A stretch of DNA of 12,749 nucleotides from an uncultured Acetatifactor sp. (GTDB taxonomy: Bacteria > Bacillota > Clostridia > Lachnospirales > Lachnospiraceae): positions 1 through 12,749 of the forward strand of contig CANQSE010000029.1 of NCBI GenBank assembly GCA_947626405.1. The letters run 5' to 3'. The position numbers were made by a program, and so were the translations under genes. The notes under the pieces are model-generated. The model did no database searches. It was not told the DNA's origin and saw only the letters and a program-made list of their open reading frames with translations. This document shows, in pieces, positions 1 through 7,827 of this stretch. How positions within the stretch are numbered: the stretch's first letter is position 1; every line of letters starts with the position of its first letter.

Positions 1-648
1 CCCTGACTTCTTCATTGATATGAACCAGCCGCCGTTTCCGTTTGGAGAGGTCGAAAGCTTTCCCTTCTGCTCCAGATAAATCTTCCCCTGATAATCCGTG
101 GCCGCAGCCATCTCCTGGGTGAAAAAATGGACATATTCACCGCGATACCCGAAGAAATCATGCTCCTTCAGAAACTTTACCGTCGCATCATTGTTTTTTT
201 CACTTGTCATAACAAAGATATGGATCCACGCGTCAGCCTGTCTGACAACATCAAGAAGATTGTTGATAAGACATTCAAAAATATAAAGCTCTCTGGTGAT
301 ACCTACGTTAAACATCCCCTTGGGATTGTCGGAGCCAAGTCTTGTTCCCATTCCTCCGGCAAGCAGCACTGCGCCCACTTTACCTGAGCGGATGGCCTCA
401 AGACCGGCCGCCGTAAACGTGTCACGGTTTTTCTCTATCTCGTCGAGCTTCATCGCCGACAAAGGCTCAATAACGCCTCTCTCCGTCAGCTCGTCACGGT
501 GCCTGCACGCCTCGATCACATCCATATCCGTCGATTCAATCTGTGCCAGAAGATCTTCCTTTTCCCTGTCTGAAAGCTCGTCATAATATTTAAGAAGATG
601 CTGCTGTCCATAGCGCTCCAGTTTTTCCTTAGCCTGAGATAATGTCAT
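1..648 (-). CDS. UDP-sugar pyrophosphorylase (UDPGP/AGX family), N-terminal 216 residues, cut by window edge
   Basis: The gene runs off the left edge, so only the first 216 codons are present. Members of this family join UTP to a sugar-1-phosphate (glucose-1-P or GlcNAc-1-P) to make the UDP-sugar used for envelope polysaccharide and peptidoglycan synthesis in the cytosol. Visible motifs are the nucleotide-binding loop LAGGMGTRLG at residues 96-105, followed by K110. A VMTSEKNND segment lies near 146-154, and PNGNGG at 202-207 matches the uridine-binding PDGNGG of eukaryotic-type UAP/AGX enzymes. An acidic helical lead-in occupies residues 1-90. The ATG at 648 has a strong site, AGGGGAGGAAAT, directly upstream. 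The family usually runs about 400-480 residues, so about half is missing. The family call is firm; whether glucose or GlcNAc is the substrate cannot be decided from this half. Confidence 0.92.
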   Translation of the reverse strand, partial: MTLSQAKEKLERYGQQHLLKYYDELSDREKEDLLAQIESTDMDVIEACRHRDELTERGVIEPLSAMKLDEIEKNRDTFTAAGLEAIRSGKVGAVLLAGGMGTRLGSDNPKGMFNVGITRELYIFECLINNLLDVVRQADAWIHIFVMTSEKNNDATVKFLKEHDFFGYRGEYVHFFTQEMAAATDYQGKIYLEQKGKLSTSPNGNGGWFISMKKSG

Positions 649-720
649 ATTTCCTCCCCTTCCGCCGCTGTCTTCCGCGGCCTGTCTGTCAGTGTAAAAT
701 ATATTATAACCACAGGATTC

Positions 721-749
721 AGTATAGCAGATCAGGACATCCTTGTGAA
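721..749 (-). promoter_or_regulatory. SigA-type promoter for the UDP-sugar pyrophosphorylase gene
   Basis: Read on the minus strand, TTCACA (744-749) and TATACT (721-726) are separated by exactly 17 bases. Each differs from the consensus hexamers at one position. Transcription would start near 714, leaving a leader of about 65 bases before the ATG at 648. No terminator with a U-tract is visible between the MATE stop and this promoter, so read-through from the MATE gene is also possible. Confidence 0.6.
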
Positions 750-793
750 CCACCAATTGTCTAAAACCAATATGCTTTTTTGCCCTGCGGTTG

Positions 794-2134
794 TCATGCC
801 GTCTTTCCTCCCAGCATCTTCTTTTCCCATCTATGCCCTTTAAAGCGTATGGTAAAGCATACGGCCCTGAAAATCCAGTCAACCGTCATGGCGATCCACA
901 CACCCATAAGTCCCATTTCAAAGTAGATTCCGAGCAGATAGGCAAATCCCAGGCGGAATACCCACATCGATGCGATTGCCACCGTCATAGGCATCATCAC
1001 ATCCCCTGCGGCGCGGAAAGTATTTGGCAGAGAAAACGACAGGATCCATGCAATAACAGCCATTACGGCATGATAGATCAGCACCTGCCTTGCAAGCTGA
1101 GTAGCCTCGGGACTTAAATTGTAAAAACCGATCACAGGCCCCGAGCCCAGGATAATCAGGAGCGACATTCCTATCACTCCGATTTCCGCCAGAGCAATCA
1201 GCTTCTTTGTATAATACCGCGCCTGTTCCAGCTCTCCTGCACCGATACATACGGACACAATTGCCACGATGGCGCTGTTGATGGCGGATCCCGGAAGTAC
1301 GTTAAAGGAGGCAAGCGTGTTGCAGACCGCATTTGCCGCTATGGCATATGTACCCATGGTTGAAATCATACTGACCGTAAGAATCTTCCCCATCTGAAAC
1401 AGACTGTTTTCAAGACTGTTTGGCAGCGCTATATACAAAATCTTTTTCAGCATGTCCGGACGGAAACGCAGAGTGAACTGTCCCTTAAAGGATATGACAC
1501 GTTTGTCGCTAAACAGCATGGCTGTGATAACAACCGCCGCCACGGTCCTTGAAAAGGTCGTAGACGCCGCCGCTCCGGCAGTTCCGATTTTCGCTCCGTA
1601 GATAAGGACGGCATTTCCTATAACGTTTAGTACATTCATAAACAGGGATATATACAGGGTGGTTGCGGAATCTCCCATGGTCCTGAACAGTCCCGCACAG
1701 GCGTTGTACACCGCTAACGGCACAAATGAAAGCGCAGTAATCACAAGATAAGACCTGGCATTTTCCATCACGGCAGGCTCCACCCTGCCTATGACAAGCT
1801 GCAGTATACCGTTGTGGAACACAAGAAAAAGCACAGTGATCACAAAGGCGCTCCAAAATGAAAACAGCAGTATCTGCCACCCTGCCCTGCAGGCGTTTTC
1901 GTTATTCTTTTTGCCCAGGTAATGACCGGCAATGACCGCTCCTCCGGTACCGAAGGCTGTGAAAATATTAATAATAAGCACATTGATGGTATCCACCAGA
2001 GAGACGCCGGACACGGCTTCCTCTCCCACGCTGGAAATCATCAGTGTGTCTGCCAGCCCCACCAGCAGCGCCAGAAGCTGTTCAAATACCAGAGGGACAA
2101 TCAGTTTTTTCAGATCCTGTCTTGAATATAACAT
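794..2134 (-). CDS. MATE family multidrug/Na+ or H+ antiporter
   Basis: Membrane exporter of the MATE (NorM/DinF-like) family, which uses a sodium or proton gradient to expel cationic drugs, dyes or metabolites. The protein is about 446 residues and consists almost entirely of hydrophobic helices, consistent with the usual 12 membrane segments in two six-helix halves. Family-like features are the early LIVPLVFEQLLALLVGLADT segment, the following short loop containing EEAVSGVS, and a glycine/alanine-rich second half. Two ATGs lie six bases apart (2140 and 2134). AAGG in the leader sits 2 bases from the first and 8 from the second, so 2134 (MLYSRQ) is the better start. The substrate cannot be told from sequence. 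The gene has its own promoter and is not obviously linked to its neighbours. Confidence 0.9.
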   Translation of the reverse strand: MLYSRQDLKKLIVPLVFEQLLALLVGLADTLMISSVGEEAVSGVSLVDTINVLIINIFTAFGTGGAVIAGHYLGKKNNENACRAGWQILLFSFWSAFVITVLFLVFHNGILQLVIGRVEPAVMENARSYLVITALSFVPLAVYNACAGLFRTMGDSATTLYISLFMNVLNVIGNAVLIYGAKIGTAGAAASTTFSRTVAAVVITAMLFSDKRVISFKGQFTLRFRPDMLKKILYIALPNSLENSLFQMGKILTVSMISTMGTYAIAANAVCNTLASFNVLPGSAINSAIVAIVSVCIGAGELEQARYYTKKLIALAEIGVIGMSLLIILGSGPVIGFYNLSPEATQLARQVLIYHAVMAVIAWILSFSLPNTFRAAGDVMMPMTVAIASMWVFRLGFAYLLGIYFEMGLMGVWIAMTVDWIFRAVCFTIRFKGHRWEKKMLGGKTA

Positions 2135-2159
2135 TTTCATATCCTTAGCTTTTTTCTAT

Positions 2160-2188
2160 TGACGGCGTCCGCACAGACTCGCCCGTCA
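2160..2188 (-). other. Stem-loop at the 5' end of the MATE transcript
   Basis: TGACGGCG (2160-2167) can pair with CGCCCGTCA (2180-2188) with one bulged base, giving an 8-bp GC-rich stem and a 12-base loop. It starts within a few bases of the transcription start predicted from the promoter at 2197-2225. It could protect the 5' end or act as a regulatory leader, but no known riboswitch fold is recognised. Confidence 0.4.
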
Positions 2189-2196
2189 CAGACTTT

Positions 2197-2225
2197 ATTT
2201 TATCTCCATTGTCGAAAAATGTAAA
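2197..2225 (-). promoter_or_regulatory. SigA-type promoter for the MATE gene
   Basis: On the minus strand, TTTACA (2220-2225) and TAAAAT (2197-2202) are spaced by 17 bases. Both are 5/6 matches to consensus. The predicted start near 2190 gives a leader of about 55 bases before the ATG at 2134. Confidence 0.55.
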
Positions 2226-2266
2226 CAGCATACTAAAGAAAAAAGACCTCGATACTGCATTTTGGC

Positions 2267-2296
2267 CCGATTATGACAGGCGTGTCAGTATGTCGG
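2267..2296 (-). terminator. Possible stem-loop after spoIIID, without a U-tract
   Basis: On the minus strand, 18 bases beyond the spoIIID stop, nested inverted repeats read CCGA, five bases, TGACA, CGCC, TGTCA, three bases, TCGG. The hairpin could end the spoIIID transcript before the MATE promoter, but no run of T follows, so it is a weak terminator candidate at best. Confidence 0.3.
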
Positions 2297-2313
2297 TCTT
2301 CTCCTTGCGGAGG

Positions 2314-2571
2314 TTATGTCTGATGTCTGTGCATGTATTTTTCCTTTGTAGCCATTCCTCCGCGTATATGGCGTTCCGATTTGTTCACATCCAACACCTG
2401 GCGAGCCTGTTTGGCCAGTGCGGGATTAATCTGCATAAGACGGTCCGTCACATCTTTGTGTACCGTACTCTTGCTGACTCCAAACGTCTTTGCCGTCTGC
2501 CGGACCGTGGCATTGCTTTCAATGATATAATTGGCGATGCTGATGGCCCTTTCTTCGATATATTCCTTCAA
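2314..2571 (-). CDS. spoIIID: Sporulation transcription regulator SpoIIID, TTG start
   Basis: SpoIIID is the small DNA-binding protein made in the mother cell under SigE. It switches off part of the early regulon and turns on late genes, including sigK. The 85-residue product matches the family along its length: an acidic N-terminal helix (KEYIEERA), a helix-turn-helix at about 21-45 containing FGVSKSTVHKD, then the INP-LA segment, and a basic tail with HIRGG-ATK-KY. Bacillus SpoIIID is a little longer, at 93 residues. The first codon is TTG, supported by AAGGGG seven bases upstream; no in-frame ATG would keep the conserved N-terminus. It sits alone, divergent from a dehydrogenase, rather than beside mbl as in Bacillus. 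This gene marks the host as an endospore former. Confidence 0.95.
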   Translation of the reverse strand: MKEYIEERAISIANYIIESNATVRQTAKTFGVSKSTVHKDVTDRLMQINPALAKQARQVLDVNKSERHIRGGMATKEKYMHRHQT

Positions 2572-2599
2572 AAGAATACCCCTTAAGAATCTTTTTTAC

Positions 2600-2629
2600 A
2601 ATGTATGAATAATTCTCATGGGGTATGAC
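2600..2629 (-). promoter_or_regulatory. SigE-type (mother-cell) promoter of spoIIID
   Basis: On the minus strand, GTCATACC (2622-2629) is followed after 14 bases by CATACATT (2600-2607). These fit the Bacillus SigE pattern: a -35 element centred on ATA (KMATATT), 13-15 bases, and a -10 element CATACAnT. The predicted start lies near 2593, about 20 bases before the TTG codon and just ahead of its Shine-Dalgarno site. SigE control of spoIIID is established in Bacillus, so element and gene agree. Confidence 0.7.
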
Positions 2630-2676
2630 TGAAAATATATATCTGTAATTTCGATAATCCACTTTATTTAATCACA

Positions 2677-2708
2677 TTGACAAGCATTAGGAAACATGCT
2701 AGTGTTAT
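2677..2708 (+). promoter_or_regulatory. Promoter region of the dehydrogenase gene, with an inverted repeat in the spacer
   Basis: A perfect TTGACA lies at 2677-2682. The -10 is less clear: TAGTGT at spacing 17 (2700-2705) or TGTTAT at spacing 20 (2703-2708). Between them is a perfect 5-bp inverted repeat, AGCAT (2683-2687), eight bases, ATGCT (2696-2700). A repressor, or a MerR-type activator that tolerates a long spacer, could bind there, but no such regulator is encoded nearby. Confidence 0.4.
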
Positions 2709-2773
2709 ATTTATCAATCGATTAATTTTTATCGGGAACTCAGGACAGGAAAACCAGAAAGGAGAACAAAGCC

Positions 2774-3532
2774 ATGAAACTAAAAGACAAATCTGTGGTC
2801 GTCACAGGGGCATCCTCCGGTATGGGGAAGGCAATCGTGGAGCTGTTCGCAAAGGAGGGCGCGAGCGTAGTTGCCGTAGCAAGAAGGAAGGAGCGGCTTG
2901 AGGCTCTTGCTGAAAGCCTGAAAGATGCTCCGGGCAGGGTAGTCGTCTTCACGGGAGATATTTCCACCAGAGCAGACTGCGAGGCAATGCTGGAAACTGC
3001 GGTAAAAGAGTTCGGAAAGCTTGACGTACTTGTAAACAACGCCGGAGTTATGGATGATATGGCGCCTATTGCGGAAGCTTCGGACGAAAAATACGAACGC
3101 GTTATGAGCACCAATCTGTACGGGCCAATGGCAGCCATGAGAAAAGCGTGCCAGATCTTTCTTGAACAGGGAAATGGCGGCAGCATAATCAACGTATCCT
3201 CAGTCGGTTCAAATCACCAGGCCGCCGGCCCTATATACTGCGCTTCAAAGGCGGCTCTGAACGCGCTCAGCAGAAACACCGCCTATATGTACATGAAGGA
3301 TAAAATACGGTGCAATGTTATCGCCCCCGGCAGCATTATGACTGAAATCGGTTCCGCTATGGGAATCCCCAACGGTAACGGCTACGCCCGCTGCAAGGAA
3401 GTAATCGGACTCGGCCCCGAGCCCGGTTCCGCGCAGGACATCGCAAATGCCGCCCTGTTTCTCGCAAGCGATGAATCCGCTTATGTAAACGGCATCGTAA
3501 TGCCTGTGGACGGCGGCTGGACTTCCTTCTAG
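2774..3532 (+). CDS. Short-chain dehydrogenase/reductase (classical SDR), probably NADP(H)-dependent
   Basis: A classical SDR of 252 residues that oxidises or reduces a hydroxyl/carbonyl group with a nicotinamide cofactor in the cytosol. Visible are the Rossmann loop TGASSGMG (11-18), a double arginine after the second strand (37-38) that favours NADP(H), GD at 61-62, NNAG at 88-91, and the catalytic set N114, S142/S143, Y155 and K159 (YCASK). APGSIMT follows at 184-190 and VDGGW near the C-terminus. The family includes 3-oxoacyl-ACP reductases, sugar dehydrogenases and hydroxysteroid dehydrogenases; the substrate pocket does not let me choose. The start is set by AAAGGAG 11 bases before the ATG. 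It is monocistronic and divergent from spoIIID; no obvious terminator follows. Confidence 0.92.
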   Translation: MKLKDKSVVVTGASSGMGKAIVELFAKEGASVVAVARRKERLEALAESLKDAPGRVVVFTGDISTRADCEAMLETAVKEFGKLDVLVNNAGVMDDMAPIAEASDEKYERVMSTNLYGPMAAMRKACQIFLEQGNGGSIINVSSVGSNHQAAGPIYCASKAALNALSRNTAYMYMKDKIRCNVIAPGSIMTEIGSAMGIPNGNGYARCKEVIGLGPEPGSAQDIANAALFLASDESAYVNGIVMPVDGGWTSF

Positions 3533-3698
3533 CTAGCTGCCTGCCCGCTCCCCGTATGCCTGTTTTATCTCATTATTTTGACGTGCCCATAGCTTTAGTC
3601 AGATACGCGTTTTATTTGTTTTTTGGCGTACCGATGTTTTTATTCCTTATTTTTGATTGAGAGACAGAAACCGGACCAAAAAACGAATAAAATAATAC
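3533..3698. other. Non-coding stretch between the SDR and helical-protein genes
   Basis: This AT-rich, T-rich stretch holds no open frame that I believe, no recognisable terminator for the upstream gene, and no good SigA promoter. One weak SigE-like arrangement exists (TAAAATA at 3688-3694, 13 bases, CATACTAA from 3708), but its -35 matches only 5 of 7 positions. Confidence 0.4.
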
Positions 3699-3737
3699 AG
3701 GCCGAATCATACTAAAAACAAAAAGGAGATTCGACCT
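3699..3737 (+). promoter_or_regulatory. Hairpin presenting the ribosome binding site of the gene at 3738
   Basis: AGGCCGAATC (3699-3708) pairs with GATTCGACCT (3728-3737) at nine of ten positions, with one C-A mismatch. The right arm ends on the base before the ATG. The 19-base A-rich loop carries almost the whole Shine-Dalgarno AAGGAG (3723-3728). Such a fold would expose the SD but bring the stem against the start codon, so it could tune translation. Confidence 0.5.
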
Positions 3738-4172
3738 ATGACAAGCAACGATACGATTTATCTTCTAAAGGAATGTGATTCCGGCTCAAAGATGGCTGTT
3801 TCCACCATTGACGAGGTGATGGAAAAGGTAAAAGATTCCGAAATGAAGGATCTTCTGAGAGAGAGCCGGGAACACCACGAAAAGCTTGGAAACGAAATCC
3901 ACTCCCAGCTCATGGTACACCACAGCGGCGAAAAGGATCCAAACCCCATGGCAAAGGGAATGTCCTGGATGAAGACTAACGTAAAACTCGGCATGGACAA
4001 CAGCGACTCCGCCATTGCAGATCTTGTCACTGACGGCTGTAATATGGGGATCAAAACTCTTAACAAATATCTTAACCAATACAAGGCGGCCGACGAGACG
4101 TCAAAAAGCCTGTGCAAAAATCTGATTTCAATTGAGGAGGATCTCCGCGGCGATCTGCGGCAGTACCTGTAA
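3738..4172 (+). CDS. Conserved all-helical, ferritin-like/four-helix-bundle protein of unknown function
   Basis: A 144-residue, highly charged soluble protein without signal peptide or membrane segment. It appears to be four amphipathic helices, roughly residues 3-30, 33-62, 76-112 and 115-142. Glu and His residues recur at helix positions (EHHEKLGNE near 45-53, HH near 61-62), reminiscent of ferritin-like or DUF2383-like bundles. I cannot, however, point to a complete di-iron ExxH pair set, so metal binding is unproven. A loop contains KDPNPMAKGMSWMK. I recognise the type from Lachnospiraceae genomes, where it is left as hypothetical. The start has AAGGAG ten bases upstream, inside a hairpin. 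It is monocistronic, ended by the strong terminator at 4225-4257. Confidence 0.75.
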   Translation: MTSNDTIYLLKECDSGSKMAVSTIDEVMEKVKDSEMKDLLRESREHHEKLGNEIHSQLMVHHSGEKDPNPMAKGMSWMKTNVKLGMDNSDSAIADLVTDGCNMGIKTLNKYLNQYKAADETSKSLCKNLISIEEDLRGDLRQYL

Positions 4173-4224
4173 CTCCTCCCTGAGGCAGTATTTTGCATCT
4201 GCGCACGCATCCGGTCAGTAACGT

Positions 4225-4257
4225 AAAAATACCCCGCGGGATGACGGGGTATTTTTT
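4225..4257. terminator. Bidirectional intrinsic terminator
   Basis: AAAAATACCCCG (4225-4236) pairs perfectly with CGGGGTATTTTT (4245-4256) around an eight-base loop. The A-tract on one side and T-tract on the other make it work in both directions. It ends the plus-strand helical-protein gene and the minus-strand asnS-NlpC/P60-nfo operon, whose last stop lies only 16 bases away. Confidence 0.9.
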
Positions 4258-4272
4258 GTCATTATATTTTTT

Positions 4273-5109
4273 TCAATCCTGTGACATCTCTCTGAGCATT
4301 TCGATCTCCCTTTGGTATCCGTCAAGCTCATTTGGAGTCTCAAGGTAAAAGGGAAGCCCTTTTAAAAGCGGATGATTCACAATCCTGCGGAAGGCCTCCG
4401 AACCTATCTTTCCCTGCCCGATCTTTTCATGCCTGTCCTTATGGCTTCCTCTCGGGTTCATGGAATCGTTGATGTGTATGGCTTTCAGTCTGTCTATGCC
4501 TATCACGCTGTCAAATTCCCGCAGCACTCCGTCCAGATCCTCCACAATATCATAGCCTCCGTCCCACACATGGCAGGTGTCAAGGCAGACTCCCATCTTT
4601 TCAGTGAGCTCAACTCTGTCCAGTATACTGCGAAGCTCCTCAAAATTCCTTCCAACCTCGGTGCCCTTTCCCGCCATTGTCTCCAGCAAAACGGTGGTGT
4701 GAAGGTCTTTACAGAGAACGCTGTTTAAGGTGTCCGAAATCAGCCGCACTCCTTCCTCCGCTCCCTGTCCGACGTGGCTGCCGGGATGAAAATTATACAT
4801 TGCGCCCGGGATCATCTCGAGACGCTCCAGGTCATCCTTCATTGTCTCCCTTGCGAATCTGCGTATATTGTCGTCGCTTGCACAGGAATTGAGGGTATAC
4901 GGAGCATGTGCAAGAGGCGCCGCGATACCCGCTTTTTCAAAATATTCCAGCATTGCGCTGACATCCTGCGGGTCCCATGCCTTTGCCGCCCCGCCCCTGG
5001 GGTTGCGCGTAAAAAACTGAAATGTAGATGCATTTATCTGTTCCGCTGTCTTCGCCATAGCCAGAAATCCTCCGGCGGTAGACAGATGGCATCCTATCCT
5101 CAGGCTCAT
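4273..5109 (-). CDS. nfo: Endonuclease IV (AP endonuclease, deoxyribonuclease IV)
   Basis: A zinc-dependent TIM-barrel enzyme of base-excision repair that cuts DNA 5' of abasic sites and trims blocked 3' ends. The 278-residue length is typical. All nine metal ligands known from the E. coli enzyme are in place: H68, H108, E143, D177, H180, H212, D225, H227 and E257, within the motifs [35 protein letters not shown] and YLETPN. The ATG overlaps the stop of the upstream NlpC/P60 gene as ATGA, with AGGAGG placed inside that gene's end, so the two are probably translationally coupled. It is the last gene of the minus-strand operon before the bidirectional terminator. In spore formers Nfo-type enzymes help repair DNA during germination; no sporulation promoter is visible here. 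Confidence 0.97.
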   Translation of the reverse strand: MSLRIGCHLSTAGGFLAMAKTAEQINASTFQFFTRNPRGGAAKAWDPQDVSAMLEYFEKAGIAAPLAHAPYTLNSCASDDNIRRFARETMKDDLERLEMIPGAMYNFHPGSHVGQGAEEGVRLISDTLNSVLCKDLHTTVLLETMAGKGTEVGRNFEELRSILDRVELTEKMGVCLDTCHVWDGGYDIVEDLDGVLREFDSVIGIDRLKAIHINDSMNPRGSHKDRHEKIGQGKIGSEAFRRIVNHPLLKGLPFYLETPNELDGYQREIEMLREMSQD

Positions 5110-6371
5110 AGAATCCTCCTCACTGCCAGAATCGTACGATAATTGGCGTTGCTTACCTTTATTCCTCCCCTTGGATAGGGGTTGCTGTTGCTGGCGTGTA
5201 CAATCAGACCGCCGCCTATGTACATTGCCACATGCCCGTCATAACATACCAGATCCCCAACCTGGATATTTTCGTATGACACACCCGTGCCGGCGCTTCT
5301 CTGCAGATACGACGTCCTTGGAATACTGTAACCGAAATTCTTGTAAACAGCATACGTAAAACCTGAACAGTCGGCCCCATTTGTCAGGCTTGTCCCTCCG
5401 GACACATAAGGGTTGCCTATATACTGGCACGCATACTTGGCAACCTTTCGTCCAAGGTCGGTCCCTGCCGACTTGTCTATGATCGAGTCGTAGTTTGACG
5501 TATAGTTGCCGTTCGCCGCAGCCTGCGCCGCGGCCTGCGCTGCCTGCATATCCTTAAGAGTCTGCTTATCCTTCTTTAACTGCTTCTGAATTGCATCCGC
5601 CTCGCGCTGATATTTGCTGATCTCCGCGTCGTAGTTGGCAGACTGCCGCTTAAGGTCCTTTAACAAAACATTCAGATTATCCTTTTCCTTCTGAAGGTCG
5701 TCCTCCTGACGTTTCAGATCGTTTCTCGCCTCCACGAGCATCGTTTTGTTGTCCTCAAGCTCAGCCTCCTCCTGCTCAAGAAGCTCCCAGAGGTCCTGAA
5801 TCTGATTTTTTGTTAAGATGTAATTATCAAGCATCATTTTGCTGTATTCATAAACTTTTTCAATGTAATCCAGCCTGTTCAAAACGTCCGACAAGCCGTC
5901 TCCCCCCAGGATGGCATTCATATATTCGCCCTGTCCCTGCTCGTACATCATCCTGGTGCGTGCCGCCATGTCAAGCCGCTGCTTTTCCTCTCTGTCTTTG
6001 GCTGCGTTATACTCGTCGATAGTCTCGTCGATCTGCTGCTGCTTTAAATCGATCTCGTTTTCCTTTTCGGTAATCTCCTGCTCTTTTTCCGAAATTTCAC
6101 TCTGGATGAAGCCGATACTGGCCATGGTATTCTGGATCTCGGACTGCATATCCTCCATCTTCTCCAGTATCAGATCCTGCTCGGCCTCAAGATCGGTGAT
6201 AACGCCGTATCTTTCTTCAAGCTCCTGCTGGTGCTTATTTATCTCGGCTTCTATTTCGGAGATGGTTGTAGCCTTAGTCACTAACGCCGTACCGCCGCTG
6301 CATCGCAGGATCCCTACAGTCAGGCACACTAACAATATAAAGTTGACGGCTTTTTTCATTTTATGTCTCAT
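5106..6371 (-). CDS. Secreted coiled-coil NlpC/P60 peptidoglycan hydrolase (CwlO/PcsB-like)
   Basis: Cell-wall endopeptidase expected to cut peptide stems in peptidoglycan, probably during growth or division. Layout of the 421 residues: signal peptide 1-34 (basic start, hydrophobic 8-22, likely cut after VTKA); long Glu/Lys/Gln-rich coiled coil 36-280 with a short break near 150-165; Ala-rich linker 278-287; NlpC/P60 domain about 303-421. Catalytic residues are Cys335 (DCSGF), His380 (GHVAMY) and His392 (VHAS). The order matches CwlO of Bacillus and PcsB-type proteins, whose coiled coil is held inactive or activated by FtsEX; no ftsEX is in this window. ATGs at 6371 and 6359 are both possible and neither has a strong Shine-Dalgarno site. 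It follows asnS by 64 bases and overlaps nfo by 4. Confidence 0.93.
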   Translation of the reverse strand: MRHKMKKAVNFILLVCLTVGILRCSGGTALVTKATTISEIEAEINKHQQELEERYGVITDLEAEQDLILEKMEDMQSEIQNTMASIGFIQSEISEKEQEITEKENEIDLKQQQIDETIDEYNAAKDREEKQRLDMAARTRMMYEQGQGEYMNAILGGDGLSDVLNRLDYIEKVYEYSKMMLDNYILTKNQIQDLWELLEQEEAELEDNKTMLVEARNDLKRQEDDLQKEKDNLNVLLKDLKRQSANYDAEISKYQREADAIQKQLKKDKQTLKDMQAAQAAAQAAANGNYTSNYDSIIDKSAGTDLGRKVAKYACQYIGNPYVSGGTSLTNGADCSGFTYAVYKNFGYSIPRTSYLQRSAGTGVSYENIQVGDLVCYDGHVAMYIGGGLIVHASNSNPYPRGGIKVSNANYRTILAVRRIL

Positions 6372-6435
6372 GATTAAAGAATACCATACCTTTGCCGTAT
6401 TTGCATTGCAGAAACGATTAAGATTCTATTAAATT

Positions 6436-7827
6436 CTACAGCTCGCAGTTGTTCACCGTCCTCGGGAAGGGGACAACGTCGCGGATATTGCCCATCCCCG
6501 TAAGGTACATTACGCAGCGCTCAAATCCCAGGCCGAAGCCCGCGTGGCGCACAGAGCCGTATCTGCGCAGATCAAGGTAAAATTCGTAATCCTCCTTCTT
6601 AAGACCCATCTCCTCCATCCTTTGCTCCAGAACATCAAGCCTGTCCTCGCGCTGACTGCCGCCTATTATCTCCCCGATTCCGGGAACCAGGCAGTCCATG
6701 GCCGCCACCGTCTTACCATCCTCGTTGAGCTTCATGTAAAAGGCTTTTATCTCCTTTGGATAGTCCGTCACAAACACGGGCCGTTTGAACACTTCCTCGG
6801 TGAGGTATCTCTCATGCTCAGTCTGCAGGTCACAGCCCCAGGAAACCTTATAGTCGAATTTATCGTTATTTTTTATGAGAAGCTCAACCGCCTCCGTGTA
6901 GGTAACATGCGCAAAATCGGAATTTGCAACATGCTCAAGCCTTTCAATCAGCCCCTTGTCAACAAACTGATTAAAAAACGCCATCTCCTCCGGAGCATGC
7001 TCAAGCACATAGCGGATAACATATTTCAACATTCCTTCCGCCAGCATCATATCGTCTTTAAGATCGGCAAACGCCATCTCCGGCTCGATCATCCAAAATT
7101 CAGCCGCATGTCGTGTGGTGTTGGAATTTTCCGCCCGAAATGTAGGTCCGAAGGTGTAAACGTTTTTAAAGGCAAAGGCATATGTCTCCACGTCAAGCTG
7201 ACCGCTCACCGTGAGATTAGTCTGCTTTCCGAAAAAATCCTTTCCGAAGTCGACCGTCCCGTCCTCTTTCCTTGGAACGTTGTCAAGATCGAGAGTCGTC
7301 ACCTGAAACATCTCCCCCGCTCCCTCACAGTCGCTTCCGGTAATAAGCGGCGTGTGTACGTATACAAAGCCTCTCTCCATAAAAAAGCTGTGAATCGCGT
7401 AAGCGATCAGCGAGCGCACGCGGAATACCGCCTGGAAGGTGTTTGTCCTTGGACGAAGGTGCGGGATGGTTCTTAAGTATTCAAAAGAATGGCGCTTTTT
7501 CTGAAGCGGATAATCGGCGGTTGACGGGCCTTCCACCAATACCTCCGCCGCCTGCATCTCAAAGGGCTGTTTCGCTCCCGCAGTCTCCACGATTGTTCCC
7601 CTTACAACAAGAGCCGCTCCAACGTTAATCCTGCACAGCTCCTGAAAGTTTGAGAGTCCGTCTCCGTACACAACCTGGAGCGGTTCAAAAAAGGTTCCGT
7701 CGTTTATGACAAGAAATCCGAAATTCTTTGAGTCCCTGTTGCTCCTGACCCATCCGCCTACCGTGATCTCCTTTCCGTAAAAATCCTTTCTGTTTCTGTA
7801 GATCTCCCTGATATCAGTCAGTTCCAT
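6436..7827 (-). CDS. asnS: Asparaginyl-tRNA synthetase
   Basis: Class IIb aminoacyl-tRNA synthetase charging tRNA-Asn. Its 463 residues are normal for the family. An N-terminal OB-fold (about 18-105, beginning [18 protein letters not shown]) binds the anticodon. The catalytic domain carries motif 2 (FRAE at 230-233, followed by [17 protein letters not shown]) and motif 3 (GFGLGFER at 430-437). [10 protein letters not shown] (357-366) and the short C-terminal NNCEL are characteristic of AsnS and separate it from AspS. The ATG at 7827 has GAGG six bases upstream. It leads an operon with the NlpC/P60 hydrolase and nfo. The leader contains no T-box; instead a short Asn-rich frame overlaps the start codon (see the entry at 7818). 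Confidence 0.97.
   Translation of the reverse strand: MELTDIREIYRNRKDFYGKEITVGGWVRSNRDSKNFGFLVINDGTFFEPLQVVYGDGLSNFQELCRINVGAALVVRGTIVETAGAKQPFEMQAAEVLVEGPSTADYPLQKKRHSFEYLRTIPHLRPRTNTFQAVFRVRSLIAYAIHSFFMERGFVYVHTPLITGSDCEGAGEMFQVTTLDLDNVPRKEDGTVDFGKDFFGKQTNLTVSGQLDVETYAFAFKNVYTFGPTFRAENSNTTRHAAEFWMIEPEMAFADLKDDMMLAEGMLKYVIRYVLEHAPEEMAFFNQFVDKGLIERLEHVANSDFAHVTYTEAVELLIKNNDKFDYKVSWGCDLQTEHERYLTEEVFKRPVFVTDYPKEIKAFYMKLNEDGKTVAAMDCLVPGIGEIIGGSQREDRLDVLEQRMEEMGLKKEDYEFYLDLRRYGSVRHAGFGLGFERCVMYLTGMGNIRDVVPFPRTVNNCEL

Noticed and set aside
2740..3192. 150-codon minus-strand frame opposite the dehydrogenase
   Set aside because: Low-complexity Ser/Phe/Thr antisense shadow of a well-supported SDR gene.
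3604..3629. Terminator after the dehydrogenase (TACGC...GCGTA)
   Set aside because: The stem is only 5 bp with an 18-base loop and no following T-run.
6295..6306. Lipobox in the NlpC/P60 signal peptide (ILRC)
   Set aside because: Arg precedes the Cys, which signal peptidase II does not accept; a normal signal peptide cut near VTKA is more likely.
6544..7476. 310-codon plus-strand open frame inside asnS
   Set aside because: It is antisense to a complete, motif-rich asnS, and its translation shows no domain and has no ribosome site of its own.
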